Shown here piece after piece: positions 33,841 to 43,201 of a stretch of 64,000 nt of DNA. The position numbers were made by a program, and so were the translations under genes. Below the pieces are notes generated by a model. It was given only the letters and a program-made list of their open reading frames with translations, made no database searches and was not told the DNA's origin. Source of the DNA: Nocardioides sp. 503. Its GTDB lineage: Bacteria > Actinomycetota > Actinomycetes > Propionibacteriales > Nocardioidaceae. The stretch lies in NCBI RefSeq assembly GCF_004522095.1, contig NZ_SPUI01000002.1, positions 558,001 to 622,000 on the forward strand. The letters run 5' to 3'. How positions within the stretch are numbered: position 1 is the first letter of the stretch; the number at the start of each line of letters is the position of its first letter.

Positions 33841-34284
33841 ATGGCCGAACAGACCACCTCCTCGATCGTCGTCGACGCCGCTCCGGCAGACGTGATGAGC
33901 GTGATCGCCGACTTCGAGGCCTACCCCGAGTGGGCCAAGGGCGTCACCGTCGCCGACGTCGTGTCGTCGTTCGGCCCGGAGCAGGGCGGACGGGCCGAGC
34001 AGGTGTTCTTCAAGCTCGACGTCTCACCGATCAAGGACGAGTACACGCTGGCCTACGAGTGGGACGGGGACCGCGAGGTCACCTGGACCCTGGTCGAGGG
34101 CAAGATGCTGCGCTCGCTCGACGGCGCCTACGTCCTGCGCGACCTGGGCGGCTCGACCGAGGTGACCTACCGCCTCGCCCTCGACGTGAGCATCCCGCTG
34201 ATCGGCATGCTCAAGCGCAAGGGCGAGAAGATCCTCATCGACACCGCGCTCAAGGGGCTGAAGAAGCGCGTCGAGTCCCGCTGA
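33841..34284 (+). CDS. SRPBCC (polyketide cyclase/START-like) lipid-binding protein
   Basis: 147 residues. Helix-grip fold with D-A-A-P-A-D-V-M-S-V-I-A-D-F-E-A-Y-P-E-W at the start, a strand-rich middle and a long C-terminal helix ending G-L-K-K-R-V-E. The fold has a deep cavity for hydrophobic ligands; no catalytic residues are evident. It matches mycobacterial Rv2185c by neighbours. Position between an acyl-CoA synthetase and an ArsA-like ATPase suggests handling of lipids or membrane-bound clients, which is inference. Confidence 0.88.
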   Translation: MAEQTTSSIVVDAAPADVMSVIADFEAYPEWAKGVTVADVVSSFGPEQGGRAEQVFFKLDVSPIKDEYTLAYEWDGDREVTWTLVEGKMLRSLDGAYVLRDLGGSTEVTYRLALDVSIPLIGMLKRKGEKILIDTALKGLKKRVESR

Positions 34285-34287
34285 CTC

Positions 34288-35481
34288 GTGCGCATCCTCC
34301 TGTTCACCGGCAAGGGCGGCGTCGGCAAGTCCACCGTGGCCGCCGGCACGGCGGCGCTGGCCGCGGCCGCCGGTCAGCGCACCCTGGTGCTGTCGACCGA
34401 CGCCGCGCACTCCCTGGCCGACGCGTTCGGGGCGCCGGTGGGCTCCGAGCCGACCGAGGTGGCCGAGCGGCTGTTCGTGCAGCAGGTCGACGCCCAGCTC
34501 CGCTTCGAGCAGTCGTGGGCCGAGATCCAGGGCTACCTGCTGAGCGTGCTCGACGTCGCGGGGGTGGACCCGGTCGCGGCCGAGGAGCTCACGGTCATCC
34601 CCGGCGCCGAGGAGGTTCTGGCGCTGCTCGAGCTGCGGCTGCACGCGCTGTCGGGGGAGTGGGACGTGGTCGTGGTCGACTGCGCGCCGACCGCGGAGAC
34701 GCTGCGGCTGCTGGCGCTGCCCGAGGCGCTCGGCTGGTACATGGAGCGGGTCCTGCCCACGCAGCGGCGCGTCGTGAAGGCGCTCAAGCCGGTCTTGACG
34801 CGCGCGGCCGGCGTGCCGATGCCCGGTGACGGTCTCTTCGACGCCGTCGAGCGCCTGCACGCCGAGCTCGACGAGGTGCACACCCTGCTGTCGGGTCCCG
34901 ACGCGAGCGTACGGCTGGTGCTGACCCCCGAGGCCGTCGTGCTGGCCGAGGCCCGCCGCTCCTACACGAGCCTCTCGCTCTTCGGCTACCGCGTCGACGG
35001 GGTGGTCGCCAACCGGGTCTTCCCCGCCGAGGGGGCCGACGACTGGCGTGCGGGGTGGGTGGTGGCCCAGGACGCCGTGCTGGCCGAGGTGGACCAGTCG
35101 TTCGCCGGGCTACCGGTCTGGCGCTCGGAGTACCGGCCGGCCGAGCCGGTCGGCGTGGAGGCCCTGCGCACGCTCGCCGCCGAGGTCTACGCCGGCGCGG
35201 ACCCCCTCGCGGTGCCGGAGGGGGAGGGGCCGTTCCGGGTGGAGCGCACCGCCTCCGGCGCCGTGCTCCACCTCTCGCTGCCCTTCGTCACGCGCACCGA
35301 GGTCGGTCTCGCCAGGAACGGCGACGAGCTGGTCGTGACCGTGGGGTCGTATCGTCGCCTTCTCACCCTCCCCGCGGGGCTGGCGCGACTGCAGGTCGCC
35401 GGCGCCCGGGTGGACGAGGGTGAGCTCCGGGTCCGGTTCGCGGACCCGGCGCACGCGGACGCGACGGAGAAGGTGACGTGA
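34288..35481 (+). CDS. ArsA/Get3-family ATPase
   Basis: 397 residues. The deviant Walker A F-T-G-K-G-G-V-G-K-S-T (6-16) carries the intradimer lysine of ArsA/Get3. S-T-D-A-A-H-S-L-A-D-A-F near 37-48 is switch I, and V-V-V-D-C-A-P-T-A-E-T-L-R-L-L near 127-141 is switch II. The arsenite-binding cysteines of true ArsA are absent, and no ars genes are nearby, so this is not an arsenic pump. The last 90 residues add a strand-rich domain often found in actinobacterial members. Client delivery to the membrane is a family-based guess. GTG start; it ends in a 4-base overlap with the next gene. Confidence 0.87.
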   Translation: MRILLFTGKGGVGKSTVAAGTAALAAAAGQRTLVLSTDAAHSLADAFGAPVGSEPTEVAERLFVQQVDAQLRFEQSWAEIQGYLLSVLDVAGVDPVAAEELTVIPGAEEVLALLELRLHALSGEWDVVVVDCAPTAETLRLLALPEALGWYMERVLPTQRRVVKALKPVLTRAAGVPMPGDGLFDAVERLHAELDEVHTLLSGPDASVRLVLTPEAVVLAEARRSYTSLSLFGYRVDGVVANRVFPAEGADDWRAGWVVAQDAVLAEVDQSFAGLPVWRSEYRPAEPVGVEALRTLAAEVYAGADPLAVPEGEGPFRVERTASGAVLHLSLPFVTRTEVGLARNGDELVVTVGSYRRLLTLPAGLARLQVAGARVDEGELRVRFADPAHADATEKVT

Positions 35482-35894
35482 ACGACCCCCAGGACGGCCC
35501 CGACGGCGGCAGCGACGAGCCCGTGGGCAGCGTCGGAGACGAGGCCGCCAAGCTCCTCGGCGCCCTCGCCGGCTGGGCCACCGAGCACGGCGCCGACCTC
35601 GGCCAGGGCCTCGGCGGGCTCGCCGGCCAGGCGGCCGCGGCCGTCCACGACATCGACGAGCACGTCGCCACCGGCGCCGCCGAGTGCAGCTACTGCCCGC
35701 TGTGCCGCGCCGTGCACGCCGTCCGGCAGACGAGCCCGGAGGTGCGCGCCCACCTGGCGACCGCCGCCTCCGCCCTGGTGCAGGCGGCCGCCGGCCTCCT
35801 GGCCACCCCCGTCCCACCCGACGCCTCGGGGCGTGCCCAGCAGGTCGAGCGGATCGACCTGGACGACGACCTCGGGTCAGAGGGAGAGTCATGA
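35478..35894 (+). CDS. small acidic protein with a C-x2-C-x2-C block, unknown function
   Basis: 138 residues, not assigned. A-K-L-L-G-A-L-A-G-W-A-T-E-H-G begins an amphipathic helix. A C-S-Y-C-P-L-C-R cluster at about 70-77 could hold a metal. The rest is Ala/Gly-rich helix with an acidic tail (D-L-D-D-D-L-G-S-E). Proteins of this kind follow the ArsA-like gene in other actinobacteria. It is coupled both ways: 4-base overlap with the ATPase gene and with the glucokinase gene at 35891. Confidence 0.75.
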   Translation: MNDPQDGPDGGSDEPVGSVGDEAAKLLGALAGWATEHGADLGQGLGGLAGQAAAAVHDIDEHVATGAAECSYCPLCRAVHAVRQTSPEVRAHLATAASALVQAAAGLLATPVPPDASGRAQQVERIDLDDDLGSEGES

Positions 35895-36832
35895 GCCTGA
35901 CGTGCGGCATCGATGTCGGAGGCACCAAGATCGCGGGCGCCGTGGTCGACGCCAAGGGGATGATCCTCGAGGAGTCGAGGGTCGAGTCCCCGGCGACCGA
36001 CCGTGAGGCCATCGAGGCGGCCATCGCCACGCTGGTCGCCGACCTGCGCACCCGCCACGAGGTCGAGAGCGTGGGCATCGGGTTCGCCGGCTACGTCGAC
36101 GCCTCACGCGCCCGGGTGCTCTTCGCCCCCAACCTCGCCATGCGCGACCTGGACCTGCGAGCCGAGCTCCAGGAGCACATCGACCTGCCGGTCATCATCG
36201 AGAACGACGCCAACGCCGCCGCCTGGGGCGAGTTCGCGTTCGGTGCCGGCGAGGACGTCGAGGACCAGCTGATGGTCACCGTCGGCACCGGTGTCGGCGG
36301 CGGGCTGGTCCTGGGCGGCGAGCTCTACCGCGGCGCCTACGGCGTCGCCGCCGAGATCGGGCACCTGCGGGTCGTCCCCGACGGGCACCTGTGCGGCTGC
36401 GGCAAGCGCGGCTGCCTGGAGCAGTACGGCAGCGGCTCCGCGCTCGTGCGCGACGCCCGGGTCGCGGCCGGCGGCGGGTCGGAGCAGGTGGGCCCGCTGC
36501 TGGCGCGCGCCGGCGGCCGGCCCGACGCGATCACCGGCCCCCTGATCACCGAGGCCGCCCAGGACGGCGACCCGTTCGCGGTCGAGCTGCTCGCCGCACT
36601 GGCCTACTGGCTGGGCGGCGGGATCGCCTCGCTCGCCGCCGTGCTCGACCCGGCGGCGGTGGTGATCGGCGGTGGCGTCAGCGAGGCCGGCGACCTGCTG
36701 CTCGACCCGATGCGCGCGGCCTTCGAGTCCCACCTCAGCGGCTTCGGGCACCACCCCACCGCCGAGATCCGCCTGGCGACCCTGGGCAACAAGGCCGGTG
36801 TGATCGGCGCGGCCGACCTGGCTCGTCGGTGA
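35891..36832 (+). CDS. ROK-family glucokinase
   Basis: 313 residues. Phosphorylates glucose with ATP or polyphosphate in the actinobacterial group. The phosphate loop G-I-D-V-G-G-T-K-I-A is at 6-15, the catalytic D in I-E-N-D-A-N-A-A-A-W near 98-107, and the ROK zinc motif G-H-L-x(7)-C-G-C-G-K-R-G-C-L-E-Q-Y-G-S-G near 157-185. The zinc cysteines are complete. It is the first of two adjacent ROK genes, overlapping the second by 4 bases. Confidence 0.92.
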   Translation: MSLTCGIDVGGTKIAGAVVDAKGMILEESRVESPATDREAIEAAIATLVADLRTRHEVESVGIGFAGYVDASRARVLFAPNLAMRDLDLRAELQEHIDLPVIIENDANAAAWGEFAFGAGEDVEDQLMVTVGTGVGGGLVLGGELYRGAYGVAAEIGHLRVVPDGHLCGCGKRGCLEQYGSGSALVRDARVAAGGGSEQVGPLLARAGGRPDAITGPLITEAAQDGDPFAVELLAALAYWLGGGIASLAAVLDPAAVVIGGGVSEAGDLLLDPMRAAFESHLSGFGHHPTAEIRLATLGNKAGVIGAADLARR

Positions 36833-37722
36833 GCCCCCTGCACGTCGGGGTCGACATCGGCGGCACCAAGGTGCTGGCCGGCGAGGTGACCGCCGAGGGC
36901 CGCGTGCTGCGGACCGCCCGGCGGCGTACCCCCGGCCGGTCGGCGGCGCCGCACGAGCTGGACGACGCCGTCACCGAGGCGGTCGAGGAGGTCGCCCAGG
37001 GGCGCCCGCTCGCGTCCGTGGGGCTCTCGGTCGCGGGGCTGGTGGACGTGGCGCGCGGCCGCGTGCGCTTCTCCACCCACCTGCCCTGGCAGGAGGACGA
37101 CACCGGCGCCCGCCTGTCGGCCCGCTGGGGCGTGCCGGTGCTGCTGGACAACGACGTGTCGTGCGCGGCGATCGCCGAGCTGGCGTTCGGGCGCGGGCTC
37201 TCGCACTCCGACTTCCTGCTCGTCACCATCGGCACCGGCATCGGCGGCGCCATCGTCCACCGGGGCCGCCTGTGGCGCGGCGCCAACGGCATGGCGGGGG
37301 AGTTCGGCCACGTGCGGGTCGTGCCCGACGGGCGCGTCTGCGAGTGCGGGATGCGCGGCTGCCTGGAGGAGTACGCCAGCGGCAACGCGCTGCGGCGCCT
37401 GGCCGGTGACGCCTACGAGGACGGGCAGGCCGTCACCGCGGCGGCCACCGCGGGTGACCCGGTCGCGATCCAGGCCCTCACCTCGGTCGGCGACTGGTTC
37501 GGCATCGGCCTGGCCGGCCTCGTGGGCTCCTTCGACCCCGCCGCGCTGGTGATCGGCGGCGGTGTCGTCGACGCCGGCGAGCTGCTGCTGGGCCCCACCC
37601 GGGCCGCTCTCGAGCGCCACCTGGTCGGCGCCGGCCACCGGGACCTGCCGCCGCTGCTGGTGGCGGCCTGCGGCCCCGCCGCCGGCATGGTGGGTGCGGC
37701 CCACCTCGCCCGCACGGGCTGA
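36829..37722 (+). CDS. second ROK-family sugar kinase
   Basis: 297 residues, clearly homologous to the preceding kinase. V-G-V-D-I-G-G-T-K-V-L-A (6-17), L-D-N-D-V-S-C-A-A near 103-111, G-T-G-I-G-G-A-I-V and the zinc motif G-H-V-R-V-V-P-D-G-R-V-C-E-C-G-M-R-G-C-L-E-E-Y-A are kept. The substrate loop has V-S-C where the first copy has A-N-A, so it may favour another hexose or N-acetyl sugar. It arose by tandem duplication or by joining related genes. GTG start within the first kinase's stop. Confidence 0.9.
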   Translation: MSPLHVGVDIGGTKVLAGEVTAEGRVLRTARRRTPGRSAAPHELDDAVTEAVEEVAQGRPLASVGLSVAGLVDVARGRVRFSTHLPWQEDDTGARLSARWGVPVLLDNDVSCAAIAELAFGRGLSHSDFLLVTIGTGIGGAIVHRGRLWRGANGMAGEFGHVRVVPDGRVCECGMRGCLEEYASGNALRRLAGDAYEDGQAVTAAATAGDPVAIQALTSVGDWFGIGLAGLVGSFDPAALVIGGGVVDAGELLLGPTRAALERHLVGAGHRDLPPLLVAACGPAAGMVGAAHLARTG

Positions 37723-37723
37723 G

Positions 37724-38140
37724 TCAGATGACGGCGCCGTCGTCGTCGGGGTCGCGCGGACCGCGCGGCATCTGGACGACGAGGTAGAGGAAGCCGCCCA
37801 CGAACGCCGCCACCAGCAGGTAGGCCACCAGGCTGGGCAGGTCGACACCCGCCACGAGGCACACGAGCAGGATGGCGGGGGCGCCGAAGAGGCCCGCCCA
37901 GGCGACCATCCGGTCGGGGGTGGTCGTCGGCAGCGGCGGCGGGGGCGGCGGGACGAACCGGTCGGTGGTCCAGTCGTCGTCCGGGGCGGTCTCGTCCCAG
38001 CCGGTGGGTCCGGCCGGTGCGGGGGCCACCGGTGCGTCGGCGACCGGCTCGGGCGCCGGCGGCTCCGGGTCGAGGTCGGCCCGCTCGCCGAAGTTCTCGA
38101 CGATCGCGCGCCACGCCTCGTCGTCGTTGTCGCGCTGCAC
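37724..38140 (-). CDS. small two-helix membrane protein with Pro-rich N-terminus
   Basis: 138 residues, unknown function. D-D-E-A-W-R-A-I-V-E-N-F-G-E begins a short conserved-looking helix. A Pro/Ala-rich acidic linker follows to about 75, then two membrane helices (81-100 and 104-124) and a charged tail. Short actinobacterial proteins with the W-R-x-I-V-x-N-F/Y-G start are common, unnamed to me. It has its own leaderless signal at 38147. Confidence 0.7.
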   Translation of the reverse strand: MQRDNDDEAWRAIVENFGERADLDPEPPAPEPVADAPVAPAPAGPTGWDETAPDDDWTTDRFVPPPPPPLPTTTPDRMVAWAGLFGAPAILLVCLVAGVDLPSLVAYLLVAAFVGGFLYLVVQMPRGPRDPDDDGAVI

Positions 38141-38146
38141 TCCTCG

Positions 38147-38152
38147 AGGTTA
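38147..38152 (-). promoter_or_regulatory. -10 element (TAACCT) built on the esterase stop codon
   Basis: On the minus strand the esterase TAA stop (38150-38152) is the first half of TAACCT, which ends 6 bases before the GTG at 38140. Confidence 0.45.
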
Positions 38153-38920
38153 CTCGGCGGTGGTGCGCGCCACGAACGCGGCGGAGTCGGCGAAGATCTG
38201 CGGGGCGTCGTTGTCGAGCGTGGCCACGTGGTAGCTCTCGGTCAGGGGGACGACCGTGACGTCGCGCGAGGACACCTTGCTGGTGATCAGCGGCTGGGAC
38301 GCCTCGTCCACGACGTGGTCGACCGAGGAGCGGAAGTACAGGATCGGGCAGGTGACCTTGGGCAGGTCGGCCACCAGCGGCGGCCAGGCCCGCATCAGGG
38401 TGTGGATGGCCTTGAGCGGGGTCCGGTCGTAGCCGTGCTCGTCCCCTCCGGCCTTCTTGATGTCGTTGGCGAGGCCGGGGAAGGACGGCACCAGGTGCTT
38501 GAGGACCGGCAGGAGCTTGACGTCGAGCCGCTTGGTGGCCACGGCCGGGTTGACCAGGAGCAGGCCGGAGACCCGGTCGGCGTGGTCGGCGGCCAGCCGC
38601 AGCGTGAGCGCACCACCCATCGACAGCCCGCCGACGACGACCGCGTCGGTGTCGCGGGCGAGGGACTCGAACGCGCGGGTGAGCTCGGCGTACCAGTCGT
38701 CCCACGTGGTGGTGTTGCACTCCTGCCAGGTGGTGCCGTGCCCGGGCAGCCGCGGCACCGAGACGGCGTACCCCAGGGCGCCGAGGTGCTCGCCCCACGG
38801 CTTCATCGAGGCGGGCTGGCCCGTGAACCCGTGGCTGAGCAGGACGCCGATGCGCCGCCCGCCCGTCAGCTCCGGTCGCGCCGCGATGGTCAGGGGTGAC
38901 GCGAGGGGGTCGATCGTCAT
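38150..38920 (-). CDS. alpha/beta hydrolase (Est30-like carboxylesterase)
   Basis: 256 residues. G-V-L-L-S-H-G-F-T-G near 25-34 is the oxyanion-hole strand. The nucleophile S100 is in G-G-L-S-M-G-G. The acid is in R-S-S-V-D-H-V-V and the histidine in E-S-Y-H-V-A-T-L-D near 235. The short length and the R-L-P-G-H-G-T block match thermostable Est30-type esterases and monoacylglycerol lipases. Cytosolic, as there is no signal peptide. Near PlsC and FadD15 it may act in acyl-lipid turnover, which is inference. Confidence 0.92.
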   Translation of the reverse strand: MTIDPLASPLTIAARPELTGGRRIGVLLSHGFTGQPASMKPWGEHLGALGYAVSVPRLPGHGTTWQECNTTTWDDWYAELTRAFESLARDTDAVVVGGLSMGGALTLRLAADHADRVSGLLLVNPAVATKRLDVKLLPVLKHLVPSFPGLANDIKKAGGDEHGYDRTPLKAIHTLMRAWPPLVADLPKVTCPILYFRSSVDHVVDEASQPLITSKVSSRDVTVVPLTESYHVATLDNDAPQIFADSAAFVARTTAE

Positions 38921-39025
38921 GCGGTGATTGTGCACCACGGAGGTGGTAGGTGACTGGCGCTCGCAGGCACTACGCTGCGAGCAGGTCAGGGCTGCCGCCG
39001 GCTCGACGATGAGAAGGGTGCTTCG

Positions 39026-39778
39026 TTGTTCTACTGGTTCCTCAAGTGGGTCGCCCTGGGTCCGTTGCTGCGCGTCGTGTTCCGCCCGCAGGTCGAGGGC
39101 GCCGAGCACGTGCCGGAGGAGGGCGCCGCGATCCTCGCGAGCAACCACCTGTCCTACGCGGACTGGATGTTCATGCCCCTCACCCTGCCGCGCCGGGTGA
39201 CGTTCGTGGCCAAGGCGGAGTACTTCACGACCCCGGGCATCAAGGGCTGGTTCCAGAAGCAGTTCTTCACCGGCGCCGGGCAGGTCCCCATCGACCGCAC
39301 CAGCGGCTCGGCGGCCGAGGGCGCGCTGTCGTCCGCCAAGCGGATCCTCGGCGAGGGCGACCTCTTCGGCATCTACCCCGAGGGCACCCGCTCGCACGAC
39401 GGCCGGCTCTACCGCGGCAAGACCGGGGTCGCCCGGCTCGCGCTCGAGTCCGGCGTGCCGGTGATCCCCGTGGCCGTCGTCGGCACCGACGTCGTGGCCC
39501 CTCCGGGCAAGACGTTCGGCTCGGTCACGCGGCCGGTGGTGCGCTTCGGCAAGCCGCTGGACTTCTCGCGCTACGCCGGCATGGAGAACGACCGCTACAT
39601 CCTGCGCTCGATCACCGACGAGATCATGTACGAGATCATGCGCCTCTCCGGCCAGGAGTACGTCGACATGTACGCCGGTCGAGCCAAGGAGGAGTCCAAG
39701 CGGCTCGAGGCCGAGGCGAAGGCCAGGACCGAGTCGATCACCCCGCCGGACGACGACGAGCAGAAGAAGGCGTCCTGA
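39026..39778 (+). CDS. 1-acyl-sn-glycerol-3-phosphate acyltransferase (PlsC family)
   Basis: 250 residues. Adds the second acyl chain in phospholipid synthesis. The N-H-L-S-Y-A-D motif gives the catalytic H41 and D46; F-F-T-G-A-G-Q-V-P-I-D-R, Y-P-E-G-T-R-S and V-I-P-V-A-V-V-G-T are blocks II-IV. A short N-terminal hydrophobic helix anchors it to the membrane, and the C-terminus is charged. The TTG start at 39026 is supported by a GAGAAGGG ribosome binding site. Its stop overlaps the kinase gene's probable CTG start. Confidence 0.92.
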   Translation: MFYWFLKWVALGPLLRVVFRPQVEGAEHVPEEGAAILASNHLSYADWMFMPLTLPRRVTFVAKAEYFTTPGIKGWFQKQFFTGAGQVPIDRTSGSAAEGALSSAKRILGEGDLFGIYPEGTRSHDGRLYRGKTGVARLALESGVPVIPVAVVGTDVVAPPGKTFGSVTRPVVRFGKPLDFSRYAGMENDRYILRSITDEIMYEIMRLSGQEYVDMYAGRAKEESKRLEAEAKARTESITPPDDDEQKKAS

Positions 39779-40907
39779 CCCAGCTCCGGCTCTGGACCCG
39801 GCCCGCGCTCGACGTCGAGGACCGGCTGTTCCGGGCGCTGGGGATCCTGCGTGTCGTCCTGCTGGTCAACGCGCTCGGCCTGAACCTCTACCGCGCGGAC
39901 AACTTCGAGCACCCGCGGTGGGCGGTCGTCTGCTGCGTGGTCATGGCGCTGTGGACCGGGGTGACGCTCCGCGCCTACGCCGACCCCGACCGCCGTACCC
40001 CCTGGCTGCTGGGGGCCGACCTCGCCGTGGCCGCGGGGCTGCTCGCCGCCACGCCGATCGTCAAGGGGGTGTGGTTCAACGCCTCCATCCCGGGATTCTG
40101 GGTGGCCTGCGCGATCTTCGCCTGGGCGATCCACCACCACTGGCGCGGCGGGCTCCTCGCCTCGGTCTGCGTGGCCGCGACCGACGCGCTGGCGCGCGAC
40201 GGACTCACCCAGGGCAACTACGGCAACCTCTTCCTGCTCCTCATCTGCGGGCCGATCGTCGGCTTCCTCGCCGAGTCGCTGCAGCTGATGGCCCGTGAGC
40301 GGGACGAGGCGCAGCGCGCCGCGCTCGCCGAGGCCGAGCGCGCCCGCCTGGCGCGCACCGTCCACGACGGCGTGCTCCAGGTGCTCGCGCTGGTGCAGCG
40401 TCGCGGCGCCGAGCTGGGCGGGGAGGCCGCCGACCTGGGTCGGCTAGCGGGGGAGCAGGAGCAGGTCCTGCGCACGCTGATCCGCTCCCAGGACGCCGTG
40501 TCCTCCACGGCACCCGACGCGACCGCCGACCTCGCCGCCGCGCTGGCCGAGCTCGGCGCCCGGGGGCACGTCACCGTCGCCGCCCCCGGCACGCCCGTCG
40601 AGCTGCCCGCCGCCCTGGTCGAGGAGCTGCGGGCGGTCGTGTCGGCGTGCCTGGACAACGTCGCGGTGCACGTCGGGGTCGACGCGCCCGCGTGGGTGCT
40701 GCTGGAGGCGTTCCCCGACCGGGTCGAGGTGTCGGTGCGCGACGAGGGGCCGGGCATCCCCGAGGGCCGCCTCGACGCGGCCGCCGGCGAGGGTCGCCTG
40801 GGCGTGCGCGAGTCGATCCGCGGCCGCATCGCCGACCTCGGCGGCACCGCCGAGCTCGCCACCGGCTCGTTCGGCACGGAGTGGGAGCTCGTCGTGCCGC
40901 GCCCGGC

Positions 40908-40911
<4 letters not shown>
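39775..40911 (+). CDS. MacS-type sensor histidine kinase
   Basis: 378 residues if the CTG at 39775 is the start. Four to five membrane helices fill the first 170 residues. The dimerisation helix holds H197 in A-R-T-V-H-D-G-V-L-Q, the HisKA_3 pattern shared with NarL-type partners. The ATPase domain has C-L-D-N-V-A-V-H and D-E-G-P-G-I-P. No ATG, GTG or TTG lies near the proper N-terminus; CTG 39775 forms a CTGA overlap with the acyltransferase stop, like the ATGA/GTGA overlaps elsewhere here. Actinobacterial MacS kinases usually sit next to a LuxR-type regulator; here that gene is 4.9 kb away at 45819. The end overlaps the opposing ABC gene by 4 bases. Confidence 0.85.
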
Positions 40912-41671
<760 letters not shown>

Positions 41672-41675
<4 letters not shown>

Positions 41676-43150
41676 ACGGCGTACCTTCCCAGTCGCTTCT
41701 CGAGCCTGCCCTGCCCGACGGACAGCGCGAAGCAGATGACCCAGTAGTAGAGCGCCGCGAAGATGTAGAGCGGCATGAACTGCTGGCTGAACGCGGCGGC
41801 GTTCTGCGCCTCCCGGAACAGGTCGGTCACGAGGATGACCGAGACCAGGGAGGTGTCCTTGACCAGCGACAGCAGCGAGTTGGACAGCGGGGGCACGGCG
41901 ATCCGCGCGGCCTGGGGCAACACGATCCGGCGCATCGCCTGCCAGCGCTCCATGCCGATGGTCGTAGCCGCCTCGAGCTGGCCGCGGGGCACCGACAGGA
42001 TCGAGCCACGGATGATCTCGGCGGCGTACCCGCCGACGTTGAGGCTCAGGGCCAGGCACCCGGCGAGGAAGCCGGGCAGCGTGACCCCGACCTGCGGAAG
42101 GCCGTAGAAGAAGATGAACAGCTGGACCAGCAACGGGGTGCCGCGGATCAGGGAGATGTAGCACCGGGCCGGGGCGCTGAGCAGCCGCGACGGCGACATC
42201 CGGGCCAGCGCGACCGCGAGGCCGATGAGCAGTCCGGCCGCGAAGCTGATCGCGGTCAGCGGGATGGTGCCCTGGATCGCGCCGCGCAGCATCGGCCAGG
42301 CCGCGTCCTGGAGGACCTCGCCCCACGAGCGCGGGTCCCGGTCGGTGGTGACGTCGACCTCGTCGGGGTTCTCGACGGAGACGTCGGCGCCGAAGTACTT
42401 CTCGGAGATGTCGGCGAGCGTGCCGTCGGAGCCGAGCTGCTCGAGCGCCTTGTCGGCCTGGTCGCGCAGTGCCTGCTGGGACTTGGGGAAGACCAGCGCC
42501 TGCTCGCTGACCTCCTCGCCGGCGTAGCCGGTGATCTTGATGTCGTCGGACCCGGTGGACGCGAGGTAGTCGAGCACGGCGATGTTGTCGTTGACGATCA
42601 CGTCGACGCGGCCCTGGACGAGCAGCTCGGCGGCCTGGGCGAAGCCCTCGACCGACTGCACCGTCGCGCCGGCGTCGCGGGCGACCTGCGCCCAGTTGCT
42701 CGTCTCGGACTGGGCGGCGGTGAGCCCCTTCAGGTCGTCCAGGCTCGTGACGTCGTCGGTGCCGGCCGCCGTGACGATCACGCCGCGCGAGTAGGTGTAG
42801 GGGCGGGTGAACAGGTAGCGCGCCTCGCGCTCGGGGTTGATCGTCACCTGGTTGGCGATGACGTCGATCCGGTCGGCGTCCAGCGCCGGGAACAGGGCGT
42901 CGAACGTCGACTGCACGTAGTCCGGCTCGCCCCAGCCGGCCTCCTTCGCGACCGCGTCCATCACCTCGATGTCGTAGCCGGTGAGGTCCTCGGTGCGCGG
43001 GTCGACGAACGTGAAGGGCGGGTAGGTGCCCTCCGTGCCGACGCGCACCACCCGACCGTCGCCGTCGGCGGCGGTGGCGGGCGCCGCGAGCAGCGCGCTC
43101 AGCCCGAGCAGCACGCCCAGGATCGCCAGGACCCGATTCCTCGTCTTCAC
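41672..43150 (-). CDS. amino-acid ABC transporter: substrate-binding protein fused to permease
   Basis: 492 residues combining two normally separate parts. A signal peptide (ends near A-T-A-A-D) is followed by a solute-binding domain (about 30-265) with [10 protein letters not shown] and [10 protein letters not shown]. The permease domain (about 285-490) has five or so helices and the [10 protein letters not shown] and E-A-A-T-T-I-G-M coupling segments. Fused polar amino-acid systems are known (GlnP of Gram-positives), but here a single binding domain is used. The polypeptide should tether the receptor to the channel. GTG 43150 follows a TACGCT -10 at 6 bases. The substrate is uncertain: possibly glutamine, glutamate or cystine. 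Confidence 0.9.
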
Positions 43151-43156
43151 TGAAGC

Positions 43157-43162
43157 AGCGTA
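43157..43162 (-). promoter_or_regulatory. -10 element (TACGCT), leaderless start for the ABC fusion gene
   Basis: Minus-strand TACGCT lies 6 bases before GTG 43150, divergent from the promoter at 43190. Confidence 0.45.
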
Positions 43163-43189
43163 GTCACGGGGCGTCGCCGGGTGCCGCCC

Positions 43190-43195
43190 TAGGCT
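43190..43195 (+). promoter_or_regulatory. -10 element (TAGGCT), leaderless start for the flavin-reductase-like gene
   Basis: TAGGCT ends 6 bases before GTG 43202. Confidence 0.5.
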
Positions 43196-43201
43196 CGCTC
43201 T

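Noticed and set aside
34288..35481. Arsenite pump ATPase (ArsA sensu stricto)
   Set aside because: The metal-binding cysteines and other ars genes are missing; kept as ArsA/Get3-family only.
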